Below, in pieces: positions 52,778 through 62,341 of a stretch of 64,000 nt of DNA (positions are counted from its first letter, which is position 1; each line of letters starts with the position of its first letter). A model generated the notes under the pieces. The model did no database searches, was not told the origin of the DNA, and was given only the letters and a program-made list of their open reading frames with translations. Made by a program: the position numbers and the translations under genes. Source of the DNA: Haloarchaeobius salinus (lineage in GTDB: Archaea > Halobacteriota > Halobacteria > Halobacteriales > Natrialbaceae); the NCBI RefSeq assembly GCF_024464185.1, contig NZ_JANHAU010000001.1, positions 682,001-746,000 of the forward strand, given 5' to 3'.

Positions 52778-53515
52778 CAGGTCGCCATCCTGACCGTCGG
52801 CGACGAGGTGCTCGCCGGCGAGACGACGAACACGAACGCCTCGTGGCTCGCCACCCAGTTGACCGAGCGGGGCGTCACCGTCGCACGAATCCTCACCGTG
52901 CCCGACGACGAGGCGGTCATCGCCGAGTGGGTCCGCGCGTTCTCGGAGGCGTTCGACGCCGTCGTCGTTACCGGCGGCATCGGCGGCACCCCGGACGACG
53001 TGACAGTCGAGGCCGTCGCGCGAGCCTTCGACCGCGAGATGATCGTCCGCGCGGACCAGCGCGAGCGGCTGGTACAGCGCGCCGAGGCCTTCAGGGAGGC
53101 GAACCCCGACCTCGCCGACGACTACGAGTTCGACGTGGACTTCGACGCGGTGGCGTCGCTTCCGGAGGGAGCCCGCACGCTGGTGACCGACGAGAGCTGG
53201 GCCCCCGGCTGCGTCGTCGCGAACGTCTACGTACTGCCGGGTATCCCGGACGAGATGGAGGCGATGTTCGCCGTCGTCGCCGACGAGTTCGCCGGCGACC
53301 GGACCAGCGAGACCGTCTACACGCCGACGCCGGAGGGCGCACTCGGCGGCGCGCTCGCCGAGGTCCGCGAGCGGTTCGACGTGGCCGTCGGGAGCTACCC
53401 CGCGCCGGTGGACGAACCCGGACGGATTCGGGTATCGGGGTCGGACCCCGACGCGGTCGCTGGAGCGGTGGCGTGGCTCCGCGAGCGCGTCGAGACGTGC
53501 GAACGGTCGGAGTGA
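52775..53515 (+). CDS. Molybdopterin-binding (MoaB/Mog/CinA-N) family protein
   Basis: This 246-residue protein has the MoCF-binding fold: AILTVGDEVLAGETTNTNASWLATQLTERG (residues 4-33), VVVTGGIGGTPDDVTVEAVAR (about 69-89), and a C-terminal domain with VLPGIPDEMEAMFAVV. CinA N-terminal domains act in competence-associated or nucleotide metabolism, while Mog proteins activate molybdopterin. The C terminus carries no PncC (amidohydrolase) domain, so it is a stand-alone competence/molybdopterin domain. It is translationally coupled to the methylthiotransferase through the TGATG chain. Confidence 0.85.
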   Translation: MQVAILTVGDEVLAGETTNTNASWLATQLTERGVTVARILTVPDDEAVIAEWVRAFSEAFDAVVVTGGIGGTPDDVTVEAVARAFDREMIVRADQRERLVQRAEAFREANPDLADDYEFDVDFDAVASLPEGARTLVTDESWAPGCVVANVYVLPGIPDEMEAMFAVVADEFAGDRTSETVYTPTPEGALGGALAEVRERFDVAVGSYPAPVDEPGRIRVSGSDPDAVAGAVAWLRERVETCERSE

Positions 53516-53521
53516 TGGAGG

Positions 53522-54274
53522 TCACTGCTCCGAGACGACGGTCGAGTCCGGGTTGGGCTCCAGCGACTCGAGGACGTGGCGCATAGCGGCCGCCAGGTCC
53601 TCTCCGCAGTCGTCTGCGACCGATTCCATCACTCCAACCCCCACGTTGAGCACGAACCCGGTCCTGAAGTAGCGGGTCTCTCCCTCCACCTCGTAGGGGA
53701 GGTCCGTAAACGTCCGGAGACTGCTGTCCGACTCCAACATCGCGTTCCTCCCGACCGCCACCGTCTCGCCGCCGAACTGCACGGTCGCGAACTCCTCGGC
53801 TTCGGACCCCAGCCCCTCCGGAGACCGGCTCCCGCGAAGCTCCTGCGTGACGACGAGGGTCAACTCGGTGTCGCCGTCGTCGGCGACCGCCGTGACCACG
53901 ACCTCGGTGCGGTCGCTCTCGTAGGTCGATTCGCCGAGGACAGATGGGCGCTCCCATCGCGAGACGAGCGGGCGACCGGCCGTGTCGACCGCCGTGTAGT
54001 CCCCGGCGAGGTCGGCGCACGCGAAGTCGCCGCTCGAACCACCGCTCTCCGTGGCCTCGGCATCTCCGTCCCCGGCATCGGTCGTCCCCCTGTCGGTCCC
54101 CGCCATACTGTCGTCGGTGTCGGCGGGCCCACCGTCCGTCGGGGTCGGGCCGTCGGTCGCATCACCGCCGTCACCGCCGAGACAGCCGGCGAGCCCGGCG
54201 ATGGTCGTGCTCCCGATAGCCGCGAGTATTTGTCGTCGCTCCACGCGCCGTGCTCCCATTCGTCGGTCAGGCAT
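53522..54274 (-). CDS. Tat lipoprotein, DUF6517-like, unknown function
   Basis: This 250-residue protein has a twin-arginine signal (ARRVERRQILAAIGS) and lipobox LAGC with Cys31, then an acidic, Asp/Gly/Ser/Thr-rich linker of about 60 residues. The soluble domain of about 155 residues shows VVVTAVADDGDTELTLVVTQE and TVQFGGETVAVGRN strands and a cysteine pair (FACADLAGD...VADDCGEDL). It is predicted membrane-anchored on the cell surface. Substrate or function unknown. An ATG five codons downstream (54259) is an alternative start. It converges with the MoaB-like gene. Confidence 0.78.
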   Translation of the reverse strand: MPDRRMGARRVERRQILAAIGSTTIAGLAGCLGGDGGDATDGPTPTDGGPADTDDSMAGTDRGTTDAGDGDAEATESGGSSGDFACADLAGDYTAVDTAGRPLVSRWERPSVLGESTYESDRTEVVVTAVADDGDTELTLVVTQELRGSRSPEGLGSEAEEFATVQFGGETVAVGRNAMLESDSSLRTFTDLPYEVEGETRYFRTGFVLNVGVGVMESVADDCGEDLAAAMRHVLESLEPNPDSTVVSEQ

Positions 54275-54381
54275 GGACGGGACTGCAGGGCGATGGAGCA
54301 AAAGCCACGTGTCTAGACACGACAGGTCGTGGACAGACCAACCCCAGGACCGGCGTTCGACGGCGTCGGCGTGCCCGGGCC

Positions 54382-55692
54382 TCAGTCGAGCAGCGTGTCG
54401 AGCACGCGCCGCTGGGCCTCGCGAAGGTGGAGGTGGAACGTCGAGGAGGCGATTCCGAGCTCCGGCGCGGTCTCCTCGGCACTGTTCCGGCGGGGCCACT
54501 CGAAGTAGCCCGCCCGGTACGCCGTCTCGAGGGTCTCCCGCTGGCGGTCAGTCAGTCCGTCGAGTACACCCGTCGCCGCGGTCGGCTCCGCAGCCTGCCG
54601 GTCGAGCTCCCGGCACGAGAGGAAGTCGAGATCGGGGAACGGAACCCGGAGCGACGCCACGACCTCCCTGCTGTCGGCCGACCGGGGGAGCTCGAGGGTC
54701 ACCCGGCAGGCCCCGTGGTCCGCGACCGCCGAGCGGACTGTCGCCCCGACTGCGACCGTCCGGTTCAGCACCGGGAGCGTGGTTGCTTCGATCTCGACCC
54801 GTCCCCCGGTGCTCCGCTCGACGATGCTCCGGCTGTCGGCGACTGCCGGGTCCGCGGTCACGCAGTCGGCGAACTCCCCCAGCTCGGTTCCGGCCACATC
54901 GCAGTAGAGCCGCCAGTCGCCCTCCGCCGCGGCGTACCCCTCGAGGGAGATGCGGCAGTCGTGTGCTGCCGAGGCGCGCACGAGCGGCGAGTCGTCGTCC
55001 GTGACCCGGAGCTCGAGCTCGACGACGCCGTCGGCGAAGAACAGCTCCCGACCTCTGATGGCATCGACGGTCAGCCCGAGCGTCGTCCCGAGCGCCTCGA
55101 GGCCAGTCCGTTCGAGCTCGCCGAATGCGTTCCGGCGGCGGGTGTGGACGGCGAACACACTGTCGACGGTGTCGGCCGACCCGACGGGAACCGCTGCGAC
55201 CAGCCCCTCGTCGGGGGCGTGCTCGGGGACCGGCCACCCCTCCGCGGTGATCGACCCGGCGTCGGCGACCGCCGTCTCCCCGGACCGGAGCGCACTGACC
55301 GCTGGGTGCGTAGCGTCCGGTGGCGTGACCGCGGCGGAGAGCCCGTCCGTTCGTCCGCTCTCGCCGCCGTCCCCGGCGCTGGTCCGGGCCGCGAGCCCGC
55401 CGCCGTCGAGCGAGCGGACGCCGACCCAGACGGACTCGTAGAGCCCCGAGTCGACGAGCCCGCGACAGAGCGTGCGCTCGGCATCGTCGCGGCAGCCGCA
55501 GTCGCCGACTCCGCGGCCGAGGCCCACGAGCAGTCGGTTGATGCCCCGTGCGGTGCCCGGCGTCTCGTCGGGATGGGGTCTCCGGTGGCTCGCTCCTTCC
55601 GACTCCACGGAGTCGTCGGTATCCACGCCAGCCACCGCCCGGACGTGCGCGTCGGTCGGTCCGGTGCTGACAGGCTCGGTATCGTCGGTCAT
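54382..55692 (-). CDS. Bat-type regulator with GAF-like and HTH-10 domains
   Basis: This 436-residue protein ends in an HTH-10 (bacterio-opsin activator) domain, LTDRQRETLETAYRAGYFEW, then SAEETAPELGIASSTFHLHL (about 380-435). The middle (about residues 220-370) matches the Bat-associated domain, and the N-terminal region (about 50-210) resembles a GAF sensor. Bat-type proteins respond to light, oxygen or small ligands and activate genes such as bop; the target here is unknown. It is divergent from the STAND gene at 55877, and may regulate it. Confidence 0.87.
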   Translation of the reverse strand: MTDDTEPVSTGPTDAHVRAVAGVDTDDSVESEGASHRRPHPDETPGTARGINRLLVGLGRGVGDCGCRDDAERTLCRGLVDSGLYESVWVGVRSLDGGGLAARTSAGDGGESGRTDGLSAAVTPPDATHPAVSALRSGETAVADAGSITAEGWPVPEHAPDEGLVAAVPVGSADTVDSVFAVHTRRRNAFGELERTGLEALGTTLGLTVDAIRGRELFFADGVVELELRVTDDDSPLVRASAAHDCRISLEGYAAAEGDWRLYCDVAGTELGEFADCVTADPAVADSRSIVERSTGGRVEIEATTLPVLNRTVAVGATVRSAVADHGACRVTLELPRSADSREVVASLRVPFPDLDFLSCRELDRQAAEPTAATGVLDGLTDRQRETLETAYRAGYFEWPRRNSAEETAPELGIASSTFHLHLREAQRRVLDTLLD

Positions 55693-55876
55693 CGGCCCCG
55701 CCCCCCTGCATCGGTCGTCCGCCGTAGTTCTGTGCGTTCCATGCCTCTACTCCGAGGTGAGAGGGGCAATATGCCACCGACTGGCACGTTGCGTCAGTCG
55801 GTGGAAGGGTGGGGTGGTTGATCGGGTTCATCGGTCGTTTTATAGAAATTTGGACTGATGACTACGACGAGAGCCA

Positions 55877-58800
55877 ATGGACGAGTTCCCCCGCGACCAA
55901 CGGACCCTCGACGTACTCACGAAGCGACTCGGTGTACTCCGTCGCCTCTGTGAGGGTGCGGCGTACAAGCGGGACCTGGTCGGCGAGCTCGACCAGTCCC
56001 GGTCGACCATCAACAGGGCCATCGACGACCTGGCGTCGGTCGACCTCGTCGAGCGCACGGACGACGGGTTCACCGCGACCCTCGCCGGGCGGCTGGCGCT
56101 GGAGCGGCTCGGGGCGTTCCAGATCGACCTCGACGACATCGTCGCCGCCGAGGCGGTCGTGGACCCGCTCCCGTTCGACGCGCCGCTCGACACCGCGGCC
56201 GTCGCCGGCAGCAGAGCGGTCCCCGCGACCGACCCCGCCCCGTACCGCCCGCTGGAGGGGTTCCACGACGACCTGGCGACCGCCACTCGCTACCGGGCGC
56301 TGCTGCCGTCGCTTGACGACCCCAGACACGTGCGGTTGCTGTACGAGCACGTCGCCACCGACGGGCGACCGGCCGAGCTGGTCGTCGCCCCCGAGGTGCT
56401 CGACACCCTCCGGTCGGAGTTCCCCCGGCGGATGGCGGCGATGGCCGAGGCTGACGGGTTCCGGTTGTTCGTCGGCGACGTCCCACCGTTCGCCCTCGCG
56501 CTTGTCGAGGACGAAGCCCCGACCGACGACGGAGCGCCGGTAGGTGGGTATCCCACCGACCCGGAGACGACCGTCCACGTCGTGGTGTTCGCCGAACGTG
56601 GCGGCGTCCACGGGACGCTGGCGAACGAGACCCACGAAGCGGTTCGGTGGGCGACGGAGCGGTACGATGCGGTCAGGGCCGATGCAGATGACCGGACGGA
56701 CGCGTTCCTCGCGGCCGACGCGACGACGCCTGTGGTCGACGCCGACGGCGGGGCAGTCGAGGGAGCGCCCGACACCGGTCTCCGCAATCAGCTGTCCGTC
56801 GCGCTCGAACGGGAAGGGTTCGTCCAGCTCGACGTCTCCTACTTCCGACACGAACCGGTCGCCGATCCACCGACCGCATGGCGGGCCGGACTCACACTCC
56901 CCGAGGTCCACACCGGCTACGCCGTCGCACGGACGCTACCCGACGGCGACGCCGACATGACCGAGCGGTTGCTCGGGGACCTGACCGCGGGGACGGACGT
57001 CGTGGTCGTCGGGCCGCCTGGGTCGGGCAAGAGCACCGTCTGCAAACACGTCGCCTGCGAGTGGTACGAGCGCGACCGCGGATCCGTCCTCTACCGTGAA
57101 GGGGGACGGGGCCGTCCGTTCGAATCCGTCGACGACCTCGCCGTGACCGCCGACATCGCCGACGGCCACACGCTCGTCGTCGTCGAGGACGCGGTGCGGT
57201 CGGACGCAGACGCGGTCTTCGACGCCCTCGAGCGGTTCGCCGACCGCGACGATGTGAGCGTCCTGCTCGACGCCCGCACGGCCGAGTGGCGGGACCCGCC
57301 CGGCGACGTCCGCGACCCGACCGGGCTGTCGGTTCACCACATGCCGACGCTGGGGGAAGCCGACGTCGAGCGGTTCGTCGAGGGATTCGAGCGGACAACC
57401 GACGAGGGGGTCGGCGCGTCGGTGGACGAACTACGGGCGGAGATCGCGGACGCGCCGGCCGACGACGCGGGCGCGCCCGGCGAGGTGCTCTTGCTGTTGC
57501 ACCGGCTGGCGACCTTCGCCGACCCGCTCGCCGAGGGGCCGACGTCGCTGGAGGCCGCCGTCGCCTCGGTACACGAGTCGCTCGCGGGTGACGACCTCGC
57601 GCTGGACGTCTGCACCCTCGTGAACGTGCTGAACGCGGCGGGAATCGGGGTACCGCCGCACGCGCTGTACGCTGTCGCCGACCCCGAGGAGTTCGACGGC
57701 GTCGACGCGGCCATCGAGCGCCTGGAGGGCCGTGTACTGTTCCCCCGCGACGACGGCAGCTACCGGACGGTCCACGAGTCGTGGTCGGTGACGTTCCTGG
57801 CCTACCTGCTCGACGCCGAGGGCGAGGCCCTCGCCGCCGAGCGGTTCGGCGACTGCCTCACCGCGCTCCTCTCGCTGGCGGACCACCCAGGCAGGCGCGA
57901 CCGGATCGCCCGCCACCACGACGAGGCACTCGCCCTCCCCGGACTCGTCGACGACCCCGGCGACTGGGCCGACGAGACGGCGGCGGCGCTCTACGCGCTC
58001 GGCCGGGAGCACCCAAAGCTCGCGCCGCTGTACGGCGGCGAGCGCGACAGCGTCGCCCTCCCGACCGCGTGCTCGGAGGACGTCGCCGAGGACCGCCCGA
58101 TCTGGGTCGGTCGGATGTTCCTCGACGCGGGTCGCTTCGACGACGCCGAACGCGCGTTCGAGCGCCTCCCCGCCGACGAGACCCGACACGCGTTCGAGCG
58201 GGCGTTCGGTCTCTCCCGGGTCGCCGACGGGCGCGGGAGGTACGACGCGGCCGTCGCCCACGCCGAGGAATGCCTCTCGCTGGCCGAGGAGCTGGGTGAC
58301 CGCGAACTCGGGGGACGAGCGGAGCGACGACTCGGCCGCGCGCTGGCCAACCGCGAGGAGTACGAGGCGGCGGACCCGCACCTCCGTCGGGCGCTCGAAT
58401 CCTTCGACTCGCTCGGGGACCGTCGCCGGGCGGCGACGACGCTCGACTACCTCGGCTCGGTCGCCCAGAGTCGCTCCGAGTACGGGACTGCCCGGGAGTA
58501 TCACCGGCGGAGCCTGGAGCTCTCGCGCGAGCTCGGCGACCGCCACGGCGAGGCCCGCAGCCTGGCGAACCTGGGGTCGGTCGCCCTGGGCCACACCGAG
58601 TTCGAGACCGCCCGAAAGCAGTACGAACGGAGCCTCGACATCCACCGCCGCCTCGGCAACCGCGACGCGGTCGCATCCGTACTCGAGAACATCGGGCTGG
58701 TCGCGCGTCACCAGGGCGAGTACGCCACCGCCGAGGAGTACCACGAGCGGAGCCTGGCAGTGAGCGAGGAGCTCGGTGACGCCCACGGGGAGGCTCGGAG

Positions 58801-59443
58801 CCTCGGGAACCTCGGGCTGCTCGCGAAGAAGCGCGACGAGTACGACGACGCGGTCGACTACTACGAGCGCACCCTCGAGATCCATCGGGAACTCGGGCTG
58901 CGCCACGGCGAGGCGAAGGCCTGCTGCAACCTGGCCGAGGCCGCGGTCCAGCAGGGCGACGCCGAGACGGCCCGGGAGTACGTCGAGCGCGCGAACGACG
59001 TCATGGAGGAGCTGGGCGACCGGAAGGGGCTGGCGATAACCGCGAACGTCCTCGGGGCGGCCCACCGCGAGGACGGCGCGTACGACGACGCCTGCGAGGA
59101 GTTCCGCCGGAGCATCGAGCTGTTCAGGTCGGTCGAGATTCCGCAGGGGCGGGCGGTCGCGCGCCGGAATCTCGGCGAGACACTGGCTGCGACCGGCGAG
59201 GTAGACGCGGCACGCGACCACTGGCGGACAGCCCTCGAGACGTTCGAGGCGGTCGCCGTCCCACAGGACGCTCTGGAGACGCTGGAACTGCTCGTCTGGA
59301 CCTGTCGTGTCGAGGACGACGACGAGACGGCCCTGCAGTGGTGCGAGCGCTCCCGGGAGCTCCTCGCAGATGCCTCCGACGCCGTCGTCGAGCGCCACCG
59401 GGGCTGGGTCGACCGGCAGCTCGACGACCTCGACGGAGACTGA
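55877..59443 (+). CDS. HTH-FilR1-STAND ATPase-TPR fusion protein
   Basis: This 1188-residue protein has a winged helix (about 1-80, SRSTINRAIDDLASVDLVER), a FilR1/DUF1724-like middle domain (about 120-260), a P-loop NTPase with Walker A GPPGSGKST at 379-387 and Walker B LVVVEDA near 432-438, then a winged-helix-like linker and about ten TPR units (about 740-1150, each with EYxxAxxYxxRSLxLxxELGD). The layout is MalT/AfsR-like: a STAND switch that binds DNA and senses ligands or partners through TPRs. It may regulate genes or act in defence. Confidence 0.88.
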   Translation: MDEFPRDQRTLDVLTKRLGVLRRLCEGAAYKRDLVGELDQSRSTINRAIDDLASVDLVERTDDGFTATLAGRLALERLGAFQIDLDDIVAAEAVVDPLPFDAPLDTAAVAGSRAVPATDPAPYRPLEGFHDDLATATRYRALLPSLDDPRHVRLLYEHVATDGRPAELVVAPEVLDTLRSEFPRRMAAMAEADGFRLFVGDVPPFALALVEDEAPTDDGAPVGGYPTDPETTVHVVVFAERGGVHGTLANETHEAVRWATERYDAVRADADDRTDAFLAADATTPVVDADGGAVEGAPDTGLRNQLSVALEREGFVQLDVSYFRHEPVADPPTAWRAGLTLPEVHTGYAVARTLPDGDADMTERLLGDLTAGTDVVVVGPPGSGKSTVCKHVACEWYERDRGSVLYREGGRGRPFESVDDLAVTADIADGHTLVVVEDAVRSDADAVFDALERFADRDDVSVLLDARTAEWRDPPGDVRDPTGLSVHHMPTLGEADVERFVEGFERTTDEGVGASVDELRAEIADAPADDAGAPGEVLLLLHRLATFADPLAEGPTSLEAAVASVHESLAGDDLALDVCTLVNVLNAAGIGVPPHALYAVADPEEFDGVDAAIERLEGRVLFPRDDGSYRTVHESWSVTFLAYLLDAEGEALAAERFGDCLTALLSLADHPGRRDRIARHHDEALALPGLVDDPGDWADETAAALYALGREHPKLAPLYGGERDSVALPTACSEDVAEDRPIWVGRMFLDAGRFDDAERAFERLPADETRHAFERAFGLSRVADGRGRYDAAVAHAEECLSLAEELGDRELGGRAERRLGRALANREEYEAADPHLRRALESFDSLGDRRRAATTLDYLGSVAQSRSEYGTAREYHRRSLELSRELGDRHGEARSLANLGSVALGHTEFETARKQYERSLDIHRRLGNRDAVASVLENIGLVARHQGEYATAEEYHERSLAVSEELGDAHGEARSLGNLGLLAKKRDEYDDAVDYYERTLEIHRELGLRHGEAKACCNLAEAAVQQGDAETAREYVERANDVMEELGDRKGLAITANVLGAAHREDGAYDDACEEFRRSIELFRSVEIPQGRAVARRNLGETLAATGEVDAARDHWRTALETFEAVAVPQDALETLELLVWTCRVEDDDETALQWCERSRELLADASDAVVERHRGWVDRQLDDLDGD

Positions 59444-59554
59444 CTGCCAGATCTGTCGCTGGGTCTCGGCCGACACCTCGGATGACCCCACCGGCCCCTC
59501 GGCTCTAGAGGTCTAGAACTGCCAACTATCCGTCTCCCGTCACCCTCCTCCGGC

Positions 59555-62110
59555 ATGACGATGGATCGGGATCGAACCACGGCACCGGATTCTGACGACG
59601 GCGGAGATGCTCCGACGGGACCGACGACGGGTCGCCGACGGCTGCTCGACCTGCTCGGAACCGCCGGAATCGCGGGACTCGCCGGCTGCAGCGCGCTCGG
59701 CGGTGGCGACTCCATCCCGGGTGGCGGAGCCACAGGCGGTGGCAGCGGAACCACGGCCAGTGACGGGGGGAGCGGTAGCGACGGTGGCTCCGTGAACGTC
59801 ACTGCGAAGGCCCTCTCGGCCCTCCCGGCGGGTCCCTGCGAACAGTCGAGCAGGGGCGACCAGCGACACCTCGACACCGTTCGGGTCGAGTCGGACACCA
59901 CGCTCGGGGTGGACGCGAACGTCGTCGTCGTGCGCCGAGGACTCCAGGTGACCGGTGGGACGACGCTCACCGTCGAGCCGGGGACGACGCTCGTCTTCGG
60001 CGAGAGCGGGAGCCTGTCGGTCGCGGGGACGCTGTCGGCCGCGGGCACCTGTTCGGCACCCATCGCATTCGTCGGCGAGGCGGGCTCCTGGCGCGGCGTC
60101 ACCTTCGAGTCGAACGGTGGTGGAACGCTCGACCACGTACTCCTCGAGGGCGCGGGCGGCGAGCGGACCGCCGCGGTGACGGTGCGATCGGACGGTGCGG
60201 TCGACCTGACGAACACCGAGGTCCGCGGCGGTCCGGGCGACGCCGTCGCCGTAGCGGACGGCGGCTCGTTCGGGACGTTCGACCGCAACGCGCTCGCTGG
60301 GTCCGACGGGCCGGCGGTCCGGGGTCCAGTCGGTGCGCTGGACGCGCTGGACGCCGGGACGAGCTACGGGTCGGCGGGCGAGTCGCCGGTCGTCGTCGAG
60401 TCGTCGACCGTCGGGGAGGGAGAGACCGTCGAACTGGAGGCCCTCGGCGTCCCGTACGACGTCGCGCCAGCGGGTCGTGGGGGCATCGCCGTCGCGGGGA
60501 GCCTCACGGTCGCTCCGGGGGCCACGCTGCGGTTCGGACAGAACGGGCAGCTGGTCGTCGAGGGCCGCGGGGAACTCGTCGCCGACGCTGGCGGCGGCGA
60601 CCCGATCCGGTTCGTCGGCGGACAGGACGTGCGCGGGGCCTGGGCTGGTCTCCGGTTCCGGGATGCGACCTCGACCGAGAACGTACTCCGGAACGTCGTG
60701 GTCGCAGCCGCCGGTGCCGGCGACGGGGGACAGGGCCTCCTGCTGGCGGGAGAGAGCCGCGTCAGCGTCGCCGACAGCGAGTTCCGCGGCAACGAGAACT
60801 ACGCCGTCCGCCTCCAGCAGAACGCGACCATGGAGAGTTTCGACGGCAACCGGTTCGTCGACAACGACGCGACGGTGTGGACCTCCGCACGGACCGCGCG
60901 GTTCGTCGGTCCGGCCAACGAGTTCGAGGACAACGACGACGACCGTGTCGTCGTCTACGCCGGGGAGTTCGACGGTCACGTCGTCCCGGAGGGCGAGGAC
61001 CACACCTGGTCGAACCCCGGCGTGCCGCTGTTCGTAGAGCCCGCACGGGGCGGTTCGTTCGGTGTCTACGGCTCACTGACGCTCTCGGAAGGGCTGACCC
61101 TCCAGTTCGGGCAGGACAACGGCATCTACGTCACTGGTTCGCTGGCGACTGACGTGGACGCCGAGGGGCTCCCGGAGGAGATCGACGCCACGGACCCCCC
61201 GGGGGCGTACGTCACGTTCGAAGGCGACCAGGCCACCGCCGGCTTCTGGAAGGGGATCGCGTACGATGGCACCCGGAGCACCGACAACGTCCTGGAGTTC
61301 GTGGAGATTCGCCATGCCGGCGGTGGGCGCGCACCGGCGTCGACCGGGCAGCGCGACGCCGCAGTGAAGGTCCTCCAGGGTGCACGGCTCCGGTTCCAGG
61401 CCGCACTCGTCGAGGAGACCGCCGGCTACGGCCTGTTCGCCCAGCGTGAGAACGCGCTCGACACGGTCGCTGGGGTCCACTTCCGGAACAACGAGGCACC
61501 GATGTTCCTCTACGCCGACTCGGTGAGCCAGGTCGGTGCCGGGCTGGGATTCGAAGGCAACGAGACGGAGATGGTGTTCGTCCGGCCGCCCGTCGAAGCT
61601 GTCACCGACGACATCTCGTGGGCAGCCATCGACGTCCCGTATCGCGTGCTTCCGAGCCAGGTTGGCCCCCAGCTCACCATCGGGTCCAACGCGGTGATCC
61701 AGGACGGGACCGAGATCCGGTTCGAGCAGGACGTGGGTGTGCTCGTCGAGGGCGACGGGAGCCTCAGGTGCGTCGGACTCGGCGAGGAGCCGACAGATCC
61801 CAACACGATCCTCCGCGGCGTTGAGGCGGTCCCCGGCCACTGGGACGGGGTCCGGTACACAGAAACCACGTCACCGGAGAACCGCATCGACGGCACCGGC
61901 ATCTACCACACGGGCGCGGCGTCATGGCCCCGTCTCCCGGGGGAGGATGCGACGGCTGCCGTCGCCGCGACCAAGGGGGCGGAGGCGACCGTCGCCGGCA
62001 GCCACGTCGCAGAGTTCGACGGCGTCGCCTTCGCCGCCGAGTCCAGAGACAACCCGAACAGGCAGGAGGACAACGCGACGCTGAACCTGCAGGGCAACGT
62101 CGTGGAGTGA
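59555..62110 (+). CDS. Secreted right-handed beta-helix lipoprotein (851 aa)
   Basis: This 851-residue protein has a Tat signal (TTGRRRLLDLLGTAGIAG) and lipobox LAGC with Cys45, a Gly/Ser/Thr-rich linker, and a long right-handed parallel beta-helix. Recurring blocks read like LTVEPGTTLVFGESGSLSV, APGATLRFGQNGQLVVEGRG and ENVLRNVVVAAAGAG with DNDATVW turns. Such helices bind or cleave polysaccharides or act as adhesins; no catalytic residues are identified. It lies 111 bp after the STAND gene on the same strand, and the two may be functionally linked. Confidence 0.84.
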   Translation: MTMDRDRTTAPDSDDGGDAPTGPTTGRRRLLDLLGTAGIAGLAGCSALGGGDSIPGGGATGGGSGTTASDGGSGSDGGSVNVTAKALSALPAGPCEQSSRGDQRHLDTVRVESDTTLGVDANVVVVRRGLQVTGGTTLTVEPGTTLVFGESGSLSVAGTLSAAGTCSAPIAFVGEAGSWRGVTFESNGGGTLDHVLLEGAGGERTAAVTVRSDGAVDLTNTEVRGGPGDAVAVADGGSFGTFDRNALAGSDGPAVRGPVGALDALDAGTSYGSAGESPVVVESSTVGEGETVELEALGVPYDVAPAGRGGIAVAGSLTVAPGATLRFGQNGQLVVEGRGELVADAGGGDPIRFVGGQDVRGAWAGLRFRDATSTENVLRNVVVAAAGAGDGGQGLLLAGESRVSVADSEFRGNENYAVRLQQNATMESFDGNRFVDNDATVWTSARTARFVGPANEFEDNDDDRVVVYAGEFDGHVVPEGEDHTWSNPGVPLFVEPARGGSFGVYGSLTLSEGLTLQFGQDNGIYVTGSLATDVDAEGLPEEIDATDPPGAYVTFEGDQATAGFWKGIAYDGTRSTDNVLEFVEIRHAGGGRAPASTGQRDAAVKVLQGARLRFQAALVEETAGYGLFAQRENALDTVAGVHFRNNEAPMFLYADSVSQVGAGLGFEGNETEMVFVRPPVEAVTDDISWAAIDVPYRVLPSQVGPQLTIGSNAVIQDGTEIRFEQDVGVLVEGDGSLRCVGLGEEPTDPNTILRGVEAVPGHWDGVRYTETTSPENRIDGTGIYHTGAASWPRLPGEDATAAVAATKGAEATVAGSHVAEFDGVAFAAESRDNPNRQEDNATLNLQGNVVE

Positions 62111-62330
62111 CCGCGCTCGCTACGGCTCTCCCCCGGCCAGATGGCCGGAACAGTGGCGACCAGGACGCTCTCCGCAGACCTTCGGGAGTTGCACTGTCTC
62201 GGCTTCATCGACCGTGCTGTCCACGCCACGACGCCGCCGACCACGACGTACCGGCTCACCGACCACGGCGCGCGGCTGGCGACCATCCTCGACGACGTAG
62301 CCAACCTCGTCCTGCTGAGGATTCGGGCTC
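62111..62330 (+). pseudogene. HxlR-type winged-helix regulator remnant
   Basis: In the frame of 62141 the sequence reads TVATRTLSADLRELHCLGFIDR, then a short loop and TTTYRLTDHGARLATILDDVANL. This matches the second half of HxlR-family proteins (SPRTLS-RLRELE-GLV-R ... Y-LT--G--L). The recognition helix and wing are therefore recognisable, but the N-terminal helices are missing and no credible start is present upstream. It is a truncated remnant directly after the beta-helix gene. The part after 62330 overlaps the next gene on the other strand. Confidence 0.58.
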
Positions 62331-62341
62331 GTCCCGCCCAT

